Positions 1 through 11,801 of a stretch of 64,000 nt of DNA are shown piece after piece. Location: positions 89,491 to 153,490 of the forward strand of contig JAKAWV010000004.1 in assembly GCA_021827205.1 (NCBI GenBank), written 5' to 3'. This DNA comes from Pseudomonadota bacterium. GTDB taxonomy: Bacteria > Pseudomonadota > Gammaproteobacteria > Xanthomonadales > Rhodanobacteraceae. The notes under the pieces were generated by a model. The model had not been told where the DNA came from. It did not search any database and was given only the letters and a program-made list of their open reading frames with translations. Position 1 is the stretch's first letter. Each line of letters opens with the position of its first letter. The position numbers and the translations under genes are program-made.

Positions 1-353
1 CTACTACTATTCGGTTGTGAAGTGAAGCCTAGTTCCGCCGCCTAATTCGTGGGTACAGACGTCGGCAATCAGAACCGCCCTACATGAATCAACGGCTTCC
101 AGCCATCACGACGTCTAAAACCGCTGCCTAATCTCGCAGCCTTCTTTCCAGCGCAGCGATCACGATGCCGGCATCGTCTCACCCCGAATTCGCACCAGCA
201 AGTGCGCCCGGCAGCGCGCCGCCGCGCTTGCTCGATGGATGTGATGCGTGCCCGCATGCAGGATGCGACGAGCTGCCAGACTGCTCCACCCCGCAACAGA
301 GTCGCGAGGTGTACTCAGCTCGGTGTTTTTGCGCAAGGGTCCGGGCCAGCTCC
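1..353. other. Non-coding region downstream of nuoN
   Basis: I see no supportable gene here. Several short open frames exist on both strands, as expected in GC-rich DNA, but none shows a recognisable family, and none has a convincing ribosome-binding site. The left part (1-60) is more AT-rich than the rest. No clear terminator for the nuo operon was found; a neighbouring gene may begin beyond the left edge. Confidence 0.5.
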
Positions 354-1790
354 TCACCCCACGAAAGCGCGCTGGCACCAATCAAGTAGCGGACCCCAGA
401 GCACGCCCAGCACCAGCAGGGCCAGGGCATTCAGCGACAGCACCCAGCGCAGCGAGGCATCGCTGCTGACCGACAGCGTGCTGTCATCGATGGGTTTGTC
501 GAAATACATCACCTTGACCACGTGCAGGTAGTAAAACAAGCTGATGATCGCGGCCACCGCGCCGACAATGGCCAACCACAGCATGTGCGCCTCGATTGCT
601 GCCTGCAGAACGAGCAGCTTGGCGAAGAAGCCGAGCAGCGGCGGCACGCCACCGAACGAAAACATGACCAGCGCCATCATTCCGGCGAACCACGGAGAGC
701 GCTGGTTGAGGCCACGCAGATCGTCGATCTTGTCCGCCTCGAAGCCGGCGCGGGACAGGGCCAGAATCACGCCGAAGGCCGCGGTGGACATCAGCGCGTA
801 GACGATCGCGTAGAACACGGCGGCGGCATTGCCGAAGGCCGTGCCCGCGGACAGGCCGAGAAACAGAAAACCCATGTGGCCGATGGTCGAGTAGGCCAGC
901 ATGCGCTTGAGGTTGGTTTGCACGATGGCAACCAGACTGCCGATTGCCAGCGAGGCCACAGCCAGCACCGCGAGCATCTCCCGCCAGTAGGGCGCCAGCG
1001 GCATCAAGCCCAGGTCAAGCAGACGCAGCGCCATGCCGACTGCGGCCAGCTTGGGCGCCGAGGCGACAAACGCGGTGACCGGTGTGGGCGAGCCCTCGTA
1101 AACATCGGGCAGCCACATGTGAAACGGCGCTGCGCCAAACTTGAATGCGATCCCCGCAATCACGAATACCAGGCCGAATACCGCCAGGGTGTGATGCGGC
1201 GTGAACGGCAAGGTACTGGCAATGCCGGCCAGATCGAGCGTGCCTGTGGCGCCGTACAACATCGACATGCCGTACAGCAACAGACCGGACGCCAGCGCAC
1301 CGAGCACGAAATACTTCATCGCGGCTTCGGTCGATCTGGGTGAGTCGCGGTCCAGCGCGACCAGCGCGTAGGAAGACAGCGTGACCAGCTCCACGCCCAG
1401 ATAGACCATCACCAGATTGCCGGCCGATACCAGCAGCATGATGCCGAGCAGGCCGAACAGCATCAGCGTGTGGAACTCGCCGATGGCCACCTTGCGCTCG
1501 CACAGGTAGGACTCGCCGTACACGAACACCAGCGCCACCGACAGCAGCGCGAACAGCTTCAAGATCTCGGCCAGCGTGTCACTGATGTACATGCCGTTGA
1601 AGGCCGTGACCGGAGTCGCTTGGTGCCCTGCCACCACCAGCAATGCGGTGATGACCAGCACCAGCATCGACAGCCAGTGCACGGCGCCGCGATGACGCGC
1701 GCCGGAGAAGGCATCCAGCAGCAGCAGGACGCAGATCGCGCCGATCAGATACAGCTCCGGCAGCAGGGTCACGACATCATTCCAGCTCAT
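354..1790 (-). CDS. nuoN: NADH-quinone oxidoreductase subunit N
   Basis: Antiporter-like, membrane-embedded subunit of respiratory complex I, one of three (L, M, N) thought to translocate protons as quinone is reduced by NADH. The 478-residue product is almost entirely hydrophobic, with about 14 membrane segments. It has the conserved charged positions of the family, including a Lys before the 'MLAYSTIGHMGF' motif near residue 300. Length is normal. It is the last gene of the nuo operon, 12 bases after nuoM, in the canonical order. Confidence 0.95.
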   Translation of the reverse strand: MSWNDVVTLLPELYLIGAICVLLLLDAFSGARHRGAVHWLSMLVLVITALLVVAGHQATPVTAFNGMYISDTLAEILKLFALLSVALVFVYGESYLCERKVAIGEFHTLMLFGLLGIMLLVSAGNLVMVYLGVELVTLSSYALVALDRDSPRSTEAAMKYFVLGALASGLLLYGMSMLYGATGTLDLAGIASTLPFTPHHTLAVFGLVFVIAGIAFKFGAAPFHMWLPDVYEGSPTPVTAFVASAPKLAAVGMALRLLDLGLMPLAPYWREMLAVLAVASLAIGSLVAIVQTNLKRMLAYSTIGHMGFLFLGLSAGTAFGNAAAVFYAIVYALMSTAAFGVILALSRAGFEADKIDDLRGLNQRSPWFAGMMALVMFSFGGVPPLLGFFAKLLVLQAAIEAHMLWLAIVGAVAAIISLFYYLHVVKVMYFDKPIDDSTLSVSSDASLRWVLSLNALALLVLGVLWGPLLDWCQRAFVG

Positions 1791-1802
1791 TGCATGGCAT
1801 CC

Positions 1803-3317
1803 TCAAAGCTTGCTGTGGCCCAGCGTCTGCACGAGCTGACTGACAGGCGCGTCGAGCATGCGCACCAATGGCTCGGGCCAGATACCGATCGCCAGAACGA
1901 ACGCGGCGAACACCGCCATCACCAGCGCCTCGCGCGCGTTGACGTCGGGCATTGCGGCAACATGGGCATTGGGTGGCTCGCCCCACACCACGCGCTTGAC
2001 CAGCCACAACGTGTAACCGGCGCCAATCACCAAGGTGAACGCAGCCAGCAGCGCCAACCATGGATTGGCCGCGAAACTGGCCAGTATCACCATGAATTCG
2101 CCGACGAAACCCGAAGTGCCCGGCAAGCCGACGTTGGCCATGGCGAAGAACACCATGAACGCAGCGAACCACGGCATCACCCTGGCCAGGCCGCCGTAGT
2201 CCTTGATCTGGCGGGTGTGCAGGCGGTCGTACATCACGCCAATGCAGCTGAACAGGGCGCCCGAGACGAACCCGTGCGAAATCATCTGCACCATGGCGCC
2301 CTGCATGCCCAGCTCGGCGGCATTGCCCTGCTGGCTGCGAATCAGCATGAACACGATGAACAGACCGAGGGTGACGAAGCCCATGTGCGCGATGGACGAA
2401 TACGCCACCAGCTTTTTCATGTCTTCCTGCACCAGCGCCACGAAACCGATGTAGATCACCGCGATCAAACTCAAACCAACCACCAGCCAGGCATAGTGCT
2501 GGGCGGCATCCGGGGTCACCGGCAGGGCAAAGCGGATCAATCCGTAGGCGCCGATCTTGAGCATCACCGCCGCCAGCACCACCGAGCCGCCGGTCGGCGC
2601 CTCGACGTGCGCATCGGGCAGCCATGTGTGCACCGGCACCATCGGGATCTTCACGGCGAATGCCAGCAGGAAGGCAAAGAACAGCCACGTCTGCGCATCC
2701 ATGCCCAGCGGCAAGGCTTGCAGCGCGGCGATGTCAAAGGTGCCAGCCCTGGAATACAGATAAATCAGCCCGATCAGCATGAAAATCGAGCCGAGAAACG
2801 TGTACAAAAAGAACTTCAGCGAGGCATACACGCGGCGTGGACCGCCCCACACGCCGATGATGATGAACATCGGGATCAACTGCGCTTCGAAGAACACATA
2901 GAACAGCAACGCATCAGTGGCCGCGAACACGCCAATCATGAAACCCTGCAGTACCAGCATGGCCGCCATGTACTGATGCACGCGGGTTTTGATCACCTCC
3001 CACGCGCCGATGATCACCAGCACCGTGGTAATCGTGGTCAGCAGTATCAATGCCATGGCGATGCCATCCACACCCAGCGCGTAATGCACATCAAGCGCGC
3101 GGATCCACATGTGCGACTCGGTGAATTGCATCGCCGCCGTGGTGTCATTGAAGCCCGGCAGCATGGCCAGATTGATCGCTAGGATCAGCAGCGCGACCAG
3201 CAGCGCCAGCCAGCGCGCCAGGCGCGGCCGCCGGTCGCCAGCCAGCAACACGGGCGCGGCGCCGATGATCGACATCCAGATCAGCAGGCTGAGGAAAGGC
3301 CAATGGGTCATGGGCAA
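1803..3317 (-). CDS. nuoM: NADH-quinone oxidoreductase subunit M
   Basis: Proton-pumping antiporter-like subunit of complex I, inner membrane. The 504 residues form about 14 hydrophobic segments. Family hallmarks are visible: 'FEAQLIPMFIIIGVWGG' near residue 145, 'HTWLPDAHVEAPTGGSV' near 230 and 'VAYSSIAHMGFV' near 310, the region that holds the channel Lys and His residues. It lies between nuoL (20-base gap) and nuoN (12-base gap), consistent with co-transcription. Confidence 0.96.
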   Translation of the reverse strand: MPMTHWPFLSLLIWMSIIGAAPVLLAGDRRPRLARWLALLVALLILAINLAMLPGFNDTTAAMQFTESHMWIRALDVHYALGVDGIAMALILLTTITTVLVIIGAWEVIKTRVHQYMAAMLVLQGFMIGVFAATDALLFYVFFEAQLIPMFIIIGVWGGPRRVYASLKFFLYTFLGSIFMLIGLIYLYSRAGTFDIAALQALPLGMDAQTWLFFAFLLAFAVKIPMVPVHTWLPDAHVEAPTGGSVVLAAVMLKIGAYGLIRFALPVTPDAAQHYAWLVVGLSLIAVIYIGFVALVQEDMKKLVAYSSIAHMGFVTLGLFIVFMLIRSQQGNAAELGMQGAMVQMISHGFVSGALFSCIGVMYDRLHTRQIKDYGGLARVMPWFAAFMVFFAMANVGLPGTSGFVGEFMVILASFAANPWLALLAAFTLVIGAGYTLWLVKRVVWGEPPNAHVAAMPDVNAREALVMAVFAAFVLAIGIWPEPLVRMLDAPVSQLVQTLGHSKL

Positions 3318-3337
3318 GACATTCCCGGCAGCGGCGC

Positions 3338-5356
3338 TCAGGCGCGACCCACGAACACGAATCCCGCCAGCAGCAGGATCAGTCCGAGGATCATGGCGAA
3401 CGCGTAGTGGTAGAGGAGACCGGACTGCAGCGCGCGCGCGCGCGTGGCGACGCGATCAACCAGCGAAGCAGAGCCATTGACGACCACGCCGTCGATGACG
3501 CCGTCATCGGCGCGCTTCCACAAGGTGCGACCCAGCGCGACGCTGCCGCGCGTGAATACCGCGTCGTAGAACTCGTCGAAGTAAAACTTGTTGTCGATGA
3601 CCCGGTAGATCGGACCCAACGCGCGCTTGATGGTGTCCGCAAGCCCCGGGTTGAAGAGATAGACATAGCTGCTCACCACGATGCCGGCGATCGCAATCCA
3701 GAACGGCGCGGTGAACACCGCATGCAAGGTCAGCGGCAGCACGCCGTGGAAATGCGTGGCCATCTCGCCCAGCACGTTGTGCGCCGGCAGGACAAAGATG
3801 GCGCTGCCGAAGAAATTGCCGTACAGCAACGGCTGCACCGCGAACATGCCCGCCAGCAGCGATGGAATCGCCAGCAGGACCAGTGGCAGAGTCACCACCC
3901 ACGGTGATTCATGCGGCGTGTGCGCCAGCACGCCGCGCTCATGGTGCGCATCGTCATCGTGACCGTGCCCGGCATGCTGATCGACGCGGAAGTGTTCCTT
4001 GCCATGAAAGGTCAGGTACATCATGCGAAAGGTGTAGGTCGCGGTGACGAAAACGCCCAGCAGCACGCACCAGTAGGCGTAGCTCGACCCCCAGATATGC
4101 GACATGCCAACCGCGTCGATGATCGCGTCTTTCGAATAAAACCCCGAGAATGGCGGGATTCCGCACAGCGCCAGCGCGCCCACCCACATGGTGAAATAAG
4201 TGATCGGCATGTAGCGGCGCAGACCGCCCATGTAGCGCATGTCCTGCTCGTGGTGCATGGACATGATCACCGAGCCGGCACCGAGGAACAGCAGTGCCTT
4301 GAAGAACGCGTGCGTCATCAGATGAAAAATGCCTGCCGCATAAGCCGATGCGCCCAGCGCAGCCATCATGTAGCCCAGTTGCGAGAGCGTCGAATAGGCG
4401 ATCACGCGTTTGATGTCCCACTGCGTGATGCCGATCAATCCGAGGAAGAACGCGCCGGTCGCACCGATCACCAGCACCATGCTCAGCGCCGTGGTCGAGA
4501 GTTCAAACAGCGGCGACATGCGCGCCACCATGAACACACCGGCAGTGACCATGGTCGCGGCGTGGATCAGGGCCGAGATCGGCGTAGGGCCCTCCATCGA
4601 ATCCGGCAGCCACACGTGCAGTGGCACCTGCGCCGATTTACCCATGGCGCCGATGAATAACAGGATGCAGATCAGCGTCGCCGCCGACCACGAGTGTCCG
4701 GGAATAATCTCGATGCTGCGCCCGACCAGACTCGGTGCGTGCGCGAACACTTGGCTGTAGCTCAGCGAGCCAAGAAAATACAGCACCGCGGCGATGCCCA
4801 GCACGAAACCCAGGTCGCCCACGCGATTGACGACGAAGGCCTTCATGCCGGCGAATGAGGCACTGGGTTTCTTGTACCAGAACCCGATCAGCAGATACGA
4901 CACCAGCCCCACGCCTTCCCAGCCGAAGAACAACTGCAGGAAGTTGTTGCTCATCACCAGCATCAGCATGAAGAAGGTGAATAGCGCGATGTAGCTGAAA
5001 AAGCGCTGATACCCATCATCCTCGGCCATGTAGCCGACGGTGTAGATGTGCACCATCAGCGACACGAAACTGACCACCACCATCATCAGCGCACTGAGTC
5101 GGTCGATCTGGAATCCGACGTGCGCACCGATGCTGCCGATCTGGAACCAGGTGTAGATGTTGTGGTTGTAGATCGCTGCCCCGCCCCACACCAACTGCCA
5201 GAACACCCAGAGCGACAGGCCGCAGGCGATACCCACGCCAAGGATGGTGACGCTGTGCGCGCCAACGCGCCCGATCTGCTTGCGCAGCAAGCCCGCCAAC
5301 AGCGCGCCGAGCAATGGCGCGAGAACGATGGCAAGCAGGATGGAAGTGGAAATCAT
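3338..5356 (-). CDS. nuoL: NADH-quinone oxidoreductase subunit L
   Basis: Largest antiporter-like proton-pumping subunit of complex I. The 672-residue product has many membrane helices, the motif 'HVWLPDSMEGPTPISALIHA' near residue 250 and 'IAYSTLSQLGYMM' near 335. A hydrophilic His-rich stretch (about residues 475-500) precedes the last helices, and the C-terminal extension fits the long lateral helix known in this subunit. The gene starts 9 bases after the nuoK stop. Confidence 0.96.
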   Translation of the reverse strand: MISTSILLAIVLAPLLGALLAGLLRKQIGRVGAHSVTILGVGIACGLSLWVFWQLVWGGAAIYNHNIYTWFQIGSIGAHVGFQIDRLSALMMVVVSFVSLMVHIYTVGYMAEDDGYQRFFSYIALFTFFMLMLVMSNNFLQLFFGWEGVGLVSYLLIGFWYKKPSASFAGMKAFVVNRVGDLGFVLGIAAVLYFLGSLSYSQVFAHAPSLVGRSIEIIPGHSWSAATLICILLFIGAMGKSAQVPLHVWLPDSMEGPTPISALIHAATMVTAGVFMVARMSPLFELSTTALSMVLVIGATGAFFLGLIGITQWDIKRVIAYSTLSQLGYMMAALGASAYAAGIFHLMTHAFFKALLFLGAGSVIMSMHHEQDMRYMGGLRRYMPITYFTMWVGALALCGIPPFSGFYSKDAIIDAVGMSHIWGSSYAYWCVLLGVFVTATYTFRMMYLTFHGKEHFRVDQHAGHGHDDDAHHERGVLAHTPHESPWVVTLPLVLLAIPSLLAGMFAVQPLLYGNFFGSAIFVLPAHNVLGEMATHFHGVLPLTLHAVFTAPFWIAIAGIVVSSYVYLFNPGLADTIKRALGPIYRVIDNKFYFDEFYDAVFTRGSVALGRTLWKRADDGVIDGVVVNGSASLVDRVATRARALQSGLLYHYAFAMILGLILLLAGFVFVGRA

Positions 5357-5365
5357 GAAGCGTCC

Positions 5366-5671
5366 TCAGCCGCGCAAATCATCGAATTCGGCCACGTTGA
5401 TCGTGCGCCTGTTGCGGAACAGCAGGGTCAGGATGGCCAGACCGATCGCCGCCTCGGCCGCCGCCACCGTGAGTATGAAAAACACGAACACCTGCCCCGA
5501 AACATCACCCAGGAAGCGCGAGAAGGCGATGAAATTGATGTTGACCGCGAGCAGCATCAGCTCGATCGCCATCAGCAACACGATCACGTTCTTGCGGTTG
5601 ATGAAAATGCCGGCCACGGCGATGCAGAACAGCACCGCGCCCAGGACGATGTAGTGCGCCAGAGTGATCAT
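5366..5671 (-). CDS. nuoK: NADH-quinone oxidoreductase subunit K
   Basis: Small membrane subunit of complex I (101 residues, three hydrophobic helices), homologous to MrpC. The membrane Glu residues known to matter for proton transfer lie in helices 2 and 3 ('[13 protein letters not shown]' near residue 36 and '[13 protein letters not shown]' near 72). The ATG overlaps the nuoJ stop as ATGA, so translation is probably coupled. Confidence 0.96.
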   Translation of the reverse strand: MITLAHYIVLGAVLFCIAVAGIFINRKNVIVLLMAIELMLLAVNINFIAFSRFLGDVSGQVFVFFILTVAAAEAAIGLAILTLLFRNRRTINVAEFDDLRG

Positions 5672-6285
5672 GATTTCGCTCCATCATCGCCGCGTTCCGC
5701 GGGCATGCTGACCAGGCGCACGCGATCGCGTGCCACGGCCGCCACCTGTTGCGATGCGCTCTGATGGCGCACGCCGGTGCGCTGACGCAAGGTCAGCGCC
5801 ACAGCCGCGACGATACCGACCGTGAGGATCAGCGCAGCCACCTCGAACGGCAGTAGGTACCGGGTATATAGCGCCTGCCCGATCCATGCCACGTTGGATT
5901 CGCCGCGCATGGTCGCCGGATTCGGCGGCGGCGCCACTCGCATGGCGCGCACACCGATCATTGCGATCATCTCGGCCAGCATGATCAGCGCCACGCCGAT
6001 ACCCACCGGCAGATAGCGGATGAAGCCCTCGCGCGCCGCGGCGACCTTGATGTCCAGCATCATCACCACGAACAGGAACAGGACCATCACCGCGCCCACG
6101 TACACCACGATCAACGCCAGCGCCAGGAATTCGGCATCGAGCAGCATCCAGATGCAGGCGACGCTGAAAAACGTCATCACCAGGCTGAGCACCGCATGCA
6201 CCGGGTTGCGCAAGCTGATCACCAGCAGCGCGCCGAGCACGGCGAAAAAGGCAAAGAAATAGAACGCCAGAAGTTGAATGGTCAT
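5668..6285 (-). CDS. nuoJ: NADH-quinone oxidoreductase subunit J
   Basis: Membrane subunit of complex I. I start it at the ATG giving '[16 protein letters not shown]' (205 residues), because the open frame continues upstream into nuoI without resembling the family. Five hydrophobic segments follow, with the typical '[14 protein letters not shown]' near residue 25. The C-terminal tail is hydrophilic and poorly conserved. It lies 17 bases after nuoI and overlaps nuoK by four bases. Confidence 0.94.
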   Translation of the reverse strand: MTIQLLAFYFFAFFAVLGALLVISLRNPVHAVLSLVMTFFSVACIWMLLDAEFLALALIVVYVGAVMVLFLFVVMMLDIKVAAAREGFIRYLPVGIGVALIMLAEMIAMIGVRAMRVAPPPNPATMRGESNVAWIGQALYTRYLLPFEVAALILTVGIVAAVALTLRQRTGVRHQSASQQVAAVARDRVRLVSMPAERGDDGAKS

Positions 6286-6302
6286 GGCAGTGTCCTCGGC
6301 GC

Positions 6303-6791
6303 TCAGCGGAAGGCGGCGTCTTGCGCGCGCGCTGCGGCGATGTCGGTTTCGAAACGGTCGCCGATGGCCAGCAACTGCGTCTTGTTGACAATGTTCTCGC
6401 CGCGATGCTCGAAGTGATACTCGTGGATATGCGTCTCGACGATGGAATCCACTGGGCAACTCTCTTCGCAGAATCCGCAAAAAATGCATTTGAACAAATC
6501 GATGTCATAGCGCGTGGTGCGGCGCTGGCCGTCGGCACGCGGCGCCGAGTCGATGGTGATCGCCAAGGCTGGACACACCGCCTCGCACAGCTTGCAGGCA
6601 ATGCAACGCTCCTCGCCATTCGGATACCGACGCAGCGCGTGCAGCCCGCGAAAGCGGTTCGACTTGGGAATGTGCTCCATCGGGTAGCGCATGGTGTATT
6701 TGGGCTTGAACAGGTAGCCCATGGTCAGCCCCAGCCCCTGGAATAATTCCAGCAGCAGCAGGCTCTTCAGATAACGCATGACGCGGCTCAT
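6303..6791 (-). CDS. nuoI: NADH-quinone oxidoreductase subunit I (2x[4Fe-4S])
   Basis: Peripheral-arm ferredoxin-like subunit of complex I that carries clusters N6a and N6b and passes electrons towards NuoB. Two CxxCxxCxxxCP motifs are visible: '[12 protein letters not shown]' near residue 63 and '[12 protein letters not shown]' near 102. The length (162) is normal. The N-terminal amphipathic helix would anchor it to the membrane arm. Only three bases separate it from nuoH. Confidence 0.97.
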   Translation of the reverse strand: MSRVMRYLKSLLLLELFQGLGLTMGYLFKPKYTMRYPMEHIPKSNRFRGLHALRRYPNGEERCIACKLCEAVCPALAITIDSAPRADGQRRTTRYDIDLFKCIFCGFCEESCPVDSIVETHIHEYHFEHRGENIVNKTQLLAIGDRFETDIAAARAQDAAFR

Positions 6792-6794
6792 GGC

Positions 6795-7814
6795 TCAGGC
6801 CCCGGGCGTGACGATGTGAAAGTACTTCAGGCAACCCGCCACCAGCACCCACAGCAGCGCGATCGGGATGAACACCTTCCAGCCCAGACGCATGATCTGG
6901 TCATAGCGATAGCGCGGAAAGCTGGCGCGGAACCACAGGAACAGGAAGCTGACCAAGAACGCCTTGGCCAGCAACCAGAAGAAACTGCCGTCGCCGATCG
7001 CGCCCCAACCGGCAGGAAATGGACTCATCCAGCCGCCGAAGAAAAAGATCGGCGTCAGGAACGACACCAGAATCATGTTGGCGTATTCGGCAAGGAAGAA
7101 CAGCGCGAACGCCGCGCCGGAGTATTCCACGTGGAAGCCGGCGACGATCTCGCTCTCGCCCTCGGCCACGTCGAACGGCGCGCGATTGGTCTCGGCCACG
7201 CCAGACACGAAGTACACCACCACCATCGGCAGCAGCGGCAACCAGAACCAGTGCAGCAGTCCGCCCTGCTGGGCGCGCACGATGTCGCTCAGATTCAAGC
7301 TGCCGGCCAGCACCAGCACGCAGACCAGCGCCAGACCCATGGCCAACTCGTACGACACGACCTGTGCGGCCGAACGCATCGCGCCCAACATCGCGTAGCG
7401 CGAGTTGGATGCCCAGCCGGCAATGATGATTCCGTAAACACCCAGCGAGGTCATCGCCAGCAAATACAGAATGCCGGCGTTGGCGTTGGACAGCACCACG
7501 CCGTCGCCAAACGGAATCACCGCCCAGGCCGCCAGGGCCGGCACCAGTGCCAGCATCGGCGCCAGGAAAAACAGGAAGCGACTGGCGTTGGTCGGAACGA
7601 CGATCTCCTTGATCAACAGCTTCACCACGTCGGCGAAAGCCTGCAGCAGGCCCAACGGGCCGACCTGGTTCGGCCCCATGCGCACGTGCATCCAGCCCAG
7701 CACCTTGCGCTCCCAGTACACGAACATCGCCACGGCGATGACCAGCGGGAGAACAATGGCCAGGATCTTGATCAGCGTCCACAACACCAGCAGCAGATCG
7801 GCAAGCATGCTCAA
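6795..7814 (-). CDS. nuoH: NADH-quinone oxidoreductase subunit H
   Basis: Membrane subunit at the junction of complex I's arms, forming part of the quinone chamber. It has 339 residues, about eight helices, and family signatures '[19 protein letters not shown]' near residue 33 and '[19 protein letters not shown]' near 215. Its ATG overlaps the nuoG stop (ATGA), indicating translational coupling. Confidence 0.97.
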   Translation of the reverse strand: MSMLADLLLVLWTLIKILAIVLPLVIAVAMFVYWERKVLGWMHVRMGPNQVGPLGLLQAFADVVKLLIKEIVVPTNASRFLFFLAPMLALVPALAAWAVIPFGDGVVLSNANAGILYLLAMTSLGVYGIIIAGWASNSRYAMLGAMRSAAQVVSYELAMGLALVCVLVLAGSLNLSDIVRAQQGGLLHWFWLPLLPMVVVYFVSGVAETNRAPFDVAEGESEIVAGFHVEYSGAAFALFFLAEYANMILVSFLTPIFFFGGWMSPFPAGWGAIGDGSFFWLLAKAFLVSFLFLWFRASFPRYRYDQIMRLGWKVFIPIALLWVLVAGCLKYFHIVTPGA

Positions 7815-10165
7815 GCCTTCGTGATGTGCAGCGCGGCGCCGTGTGGCGGCAACGCGTCGGTTTCGGGATAGGTAGCGTCGATGCGTACCGCACCGCGCGC
7901 GATGGCGGCATCAATGACCACCGGCAAACTGATGCCCTCGACACTGACTTGCGCGCCACCGTGCACACCCAGCGCCAGCGCGTCCTCGGAATTGAGCACA
8001 GCCTGTGCCGGGCGCGTCAGCGGGTGCGCCTGCAACGCGACAGCACGGCGCAACACCGCATCGCCGCGATATATCGGCACGCCAGCGATGCGCTGCAGTG
8101 TTCCGGCGGGAACGCTTGCTGGCGCCGACGCCAAAGCCGTGCCCGGCGCAGCGTTCCGCGCCAGCAGCGGCGCCAGCTCGGCGCGTAGTTCGGCCAGTTC
8201 GGTGAACTCAAAGCCGGGCAGCCCCAACAGACCACCCAACGCACGCAGTGCCTTCCAGCCGGCACGCGCCTCGCCCGGCAACTTGGCGCCCGCCGCGAAC
8301 GGCTGCGGCGTGCCTTCGAGATTGATCAGCGTCGCGTCGATTTCCGGCGTGAGCCCGATCGGCAGGATCACATCGGCCAGCCCGCGCACGCGCTCGCTGG
8401 CATAAGCCGAGAATGCAATCACACAGTCGGCGGCACGCAGCGCTGCCTGGGCCTTGCCGCCGTCGGCGAAGTCCTCGGGCACCTCGGCGCCATACAGTAC
8501 GTAAAGCTGGCGCGGCTGCGCCAGCATCGCGTCCAGCGCCATGCCACCCTGCGTGGGCAGCACGCCGGCGCGCGCCAGACCCAATGCGTTGGCGCCATCA
8601 GGCACCGCGTTGAAAGTCGCGCCCGTCGCGGCCGCGATGTAATGCGCCAGCGCGCGCAACCACGATGCCTGCGCATGCCGCTGCGCCTGCAAGCCCAGCA
8701 ACACCGTGCCAGCACTGGCCTTGCGCAGCGCCTGTGCGGCTGCGCGCATCGGCTCGCTGACGCTGGCTGCGGCCACGAGGGCGCGCAGCGCCTCGGGCAC
8801 CGCGGGCGCGGCGTCCAGTTCGGAGACTGCACGCGCCAATTGCGCTAGCGTCGCCGGCAAGGCGCGCGGCGTGGCAACGAACTGCTCGCTCAGCGTGAAA
8901 TGGGTGTCGTGGCGTTGCGTGGCGACGGCAAACACCTTGGCGCCGCGCTTGACCGCTTCGCGCAGACGATGATTGACCAGCGGCAGCTCACTGCGCAGGT
9001 CGCAGTCGACCAGTAGCGCGGCACCCACGGTTTGCAGCGCTTCTACGCTGCGCGTCCACGGCTGCGCAACCGGTGCGTCCGCGAAATCCAGCGTGCGCAG
9101 GCGGTGATCGAGATTGGCGCAACCGAGACCTTGGGCCAGACGCGCCAGCAGCGCGCCTTCCTCGCAGGATGTCGCCGGCTGCACCAGCACGCCGATGTCG
9201 CTGCCGGCCACCGCGCGCAGGCGCGCGGTGGCCATGTCCAACGCATCGTCCCAATCGGTCTCGATCCAGGCACCGTCGCGCTTGACCAGTGGCCACTGCG
9301 CACGGTCCCCGGCGTACAGGCCCTGATGGCTGTAACGGTCGCGATCGGACAGCCAGCATTCGTTGATGGCTTCGTTGTCGCGCGGCACCGTGCGCAGCAC
9401 CTCGCCGCGGCGCGTATGCAGCCACAGGTTGGAGCCCAACGCGTCGTGATAGCCGATGGAGGCGCGCGCGATCAACTCCCAGGCGCGCGCCTGGAAGCGG
9501 TACACCTTGTCGGTCAGCGCGCCGACCGGGCACACGTCGATGATGTTGCCCGACAACTCGCTGTCGATGCTCTTGCCGATGTAGGTGCCGATTTCCAGAT
9601 GCTCGCCGCGCGACATGCCGCCCAGCTCGTAAGTGCCGGCGATCTCGCTCATGAAGCGCACGCAGCGCGTGCACTGGATGCAGCGCGTCATCTCGGTGGC
9701 CACCAGCGGGCCGAGGTCTTCATCGGCGACCACGCGCTTGCGCTCGTTGTAGCGCGACACCGAGCGCCCGTAACCCAGCGACACGTCCTGCAGTTCGCAC
9801 TCGCCGCCCTGATCGCAGATCGGACAGTCCAGCGGATGGTTGATCAGCAGGAACTCCATCACATCGCGTTGCCAGTGCAGCGCCTTTTCGGAGCGCGTGT
9901 GCACCTTCATGCCCTCGGCCACCGGCGTGGCGCAAGCCGGCTGCGGCTTGGGGATGGGCTTGCCGCCCATTTCCACCTCGACCAGGCACTGACGGCAATT
10001 GGCGGCAATCGGCAATTTGTGGTGATAGCAAAAGCGCGGAATGGCAATGCCGACCTTGTCCGCGGCCTGGATGATCATGCTGCCCTTGGGCACCTGCAGG
10101 GCATGACCATCGATCTCGATATTGACATGATCCGGCGCGGCGCCAGCGGCGGGTTGCGCGCTCAT
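7811..10165 (-). CDS. nuoG: NADH-quinone oxidoreductase subunit G (Fe-S, molybdopterin-oxidoreductase-like)
   Basis: Largest peripheral subunit of complex I, an electron relay. The ATG at 10165 gives 784 residues; the open frame upstream runs into a repeat array and is not coding. A plant-type [2Fe-2S] domain has Cys46, 57, 60 and 78. The HxxxCxxCxxxxxC segment near residues 110-125 ('[10 protein letters not shown]') binds another cluster, and '[16 protein letters not shown]' opens the next. The C-terminal two thirds resembles the molybdopterin oxidoreductase fold, though no cofactor is expected there. A 172-base repeat-rich gap separates it from nuoF. Confidence 0.95.
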   Translation of the reverse strand: MSAQPAAGAAPDHVNIEIDGHALQVPKGSMIIQAADKVGIAIPRFCYHHKLPIAANCRQCLVEVEMGGKPIPKPQPACATPVAEGMKVHTRSEKALHWQRDVMEFLLINHPLDCPICDQGGECELQDVSLGYGRSVSRYNERKRVVADEDLGPLVATEMTRCIQCTRCVRFMSEIAGTYELGGMSRGEHLEIGTYIGKSIDSELSGNIIDVCPVGALTDKVYRFQARAWELIARASIGYHDALGSNLWLHTRRGEVLRTVPRDNEAINECWLSDRDRYSHQGLYAGDRAQWPLVKRDGAWIETDWDDALDMATARLRAVAGSDIGVLVQPATSCEEGALLARLAQGLGCANLDHRLRTLDFADAPVAQPWTRSVEALQTVGAALLVDCDLRSELPLVNHRLREAVKRGAKVFAVATQRHDTHFTLSEQFVATPRALPATLAQLARAVSELDAAPAVPEALRALVAAASVSEPMRAAAQALRKASAGTVLLGLQAQRHAQASWLRALAHYIAAATGATFNAVPDGANALGLARAGVLPTQGGMALDAMLAQPRQLYVLYGAEVPEDFADGGKAQAALRAADCVIAFSAYASERVRGLADVILPIGLTPEIDATLINLEGTPQPFAAGAKLPGEARAGWKALRALGGLLGLPGFEFTELAELRAELAPLLARNAAPGTALASAPASVPAGTLQRIAGVPIYRGDAVLRRAVALQAHPLTRPAQAVLNSEDALALGVHGGAQVSVEGISLPVVIDAAIARGAVRIDATYPETDALPPHGAALHITKA

Positions 10166-10177
10166 GCGTTTTCTCCC

Positions 10178-10327
10178 CGGGACTCGGGACTCGGGACTCG
10201 GGACTCGCAAAAGTCTGCCCATGCCCTGCATCCGGCTTCGTACAATCCGGCCTCCCGCATTGCCACCCGCGCTTCTAGGATCCCGCCACACGCGAATCGT
10301 GTCCCGAGTCCCGAGTCCCGAGTCCCG
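10178..10327. repeat. Inverted pair of heptamer arrays between nuoG and nuoF
   Basis: Four tandem copies of CGGGACT (10178-10207) face four copies of the complementary heptamer AGTCCCG (10301-10327) across about 93 bases. RNA from either strand could fold into a long stem of about 28 bp. Similar GGGACTC heptamers occur near 37335-37355 after parE. Such arrays look like the dispersed intergenic repeats of xanthomonad genomes (from memory, unverified). Confidence 0.85.
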
Positions 10328-10337
10328 CTGAAGCGAT

Positions 10338-11648
<1,311 letters not shown>

Positions 11649-11733
11649 GTGTAACCTCGGATCAGTTTGCAAAACCGGGCATCCTGCCGCGGTTTGCATC
11701 CAAACGGGCGCGGCAAAGCCGCACCACCTTTGT

Positions 11734-11760
11734 CGCGACAGCACTTGCGTGCTCGTCGCG
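11734..11760. repeat. Hairpin in the nuoF-nuoE gap
   Basis: The sequence CGCGAC-AGCAC, loop TTGC, GTGCT-C-GTCGCG forms an 11-bp stem with one bulged base. It sits in a 153-base untranslated gap inside the operon that also holds GCGGCAAAGCCGC and an imperfect TTTGCAaaaccg...cggtTTGCA pair. No U-tract follows, so it is more like a REP palindrome or RNA-processing site than a terminator. Confidence 0.6.
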
Positions 11761-11801
11761 GCGGTACCTCCCTGCTCCGGAGCGGCATTGCGAACCGCCC
11801 C

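Noticed and set aside
69..296. Minus-strand frame at the window edge ending 'GWKPLIHVGRF'
   Set aside because: Too short and unlike any family I know; Arg/Cys-rich composition fits non-coding GC-rich DNA.
1470..3182. Very long open frame on the plus strand opposite nuoN and nuoM, and similar long antisense frames throughout
   Set aside because: The composition (runs of His, Gln, Arg, Asp) is what the complement of GC-rich hydrophobic coding DNA yields, and the opposite strand holds well-conserved nuo genes.
10178..10327. Possible CRISPR-like array between nuoG and nuoF
   Set aside because: The units are 7 bp in direct tandem with no spacers, and the second block is inverted; it is a simple repeat hairpin.
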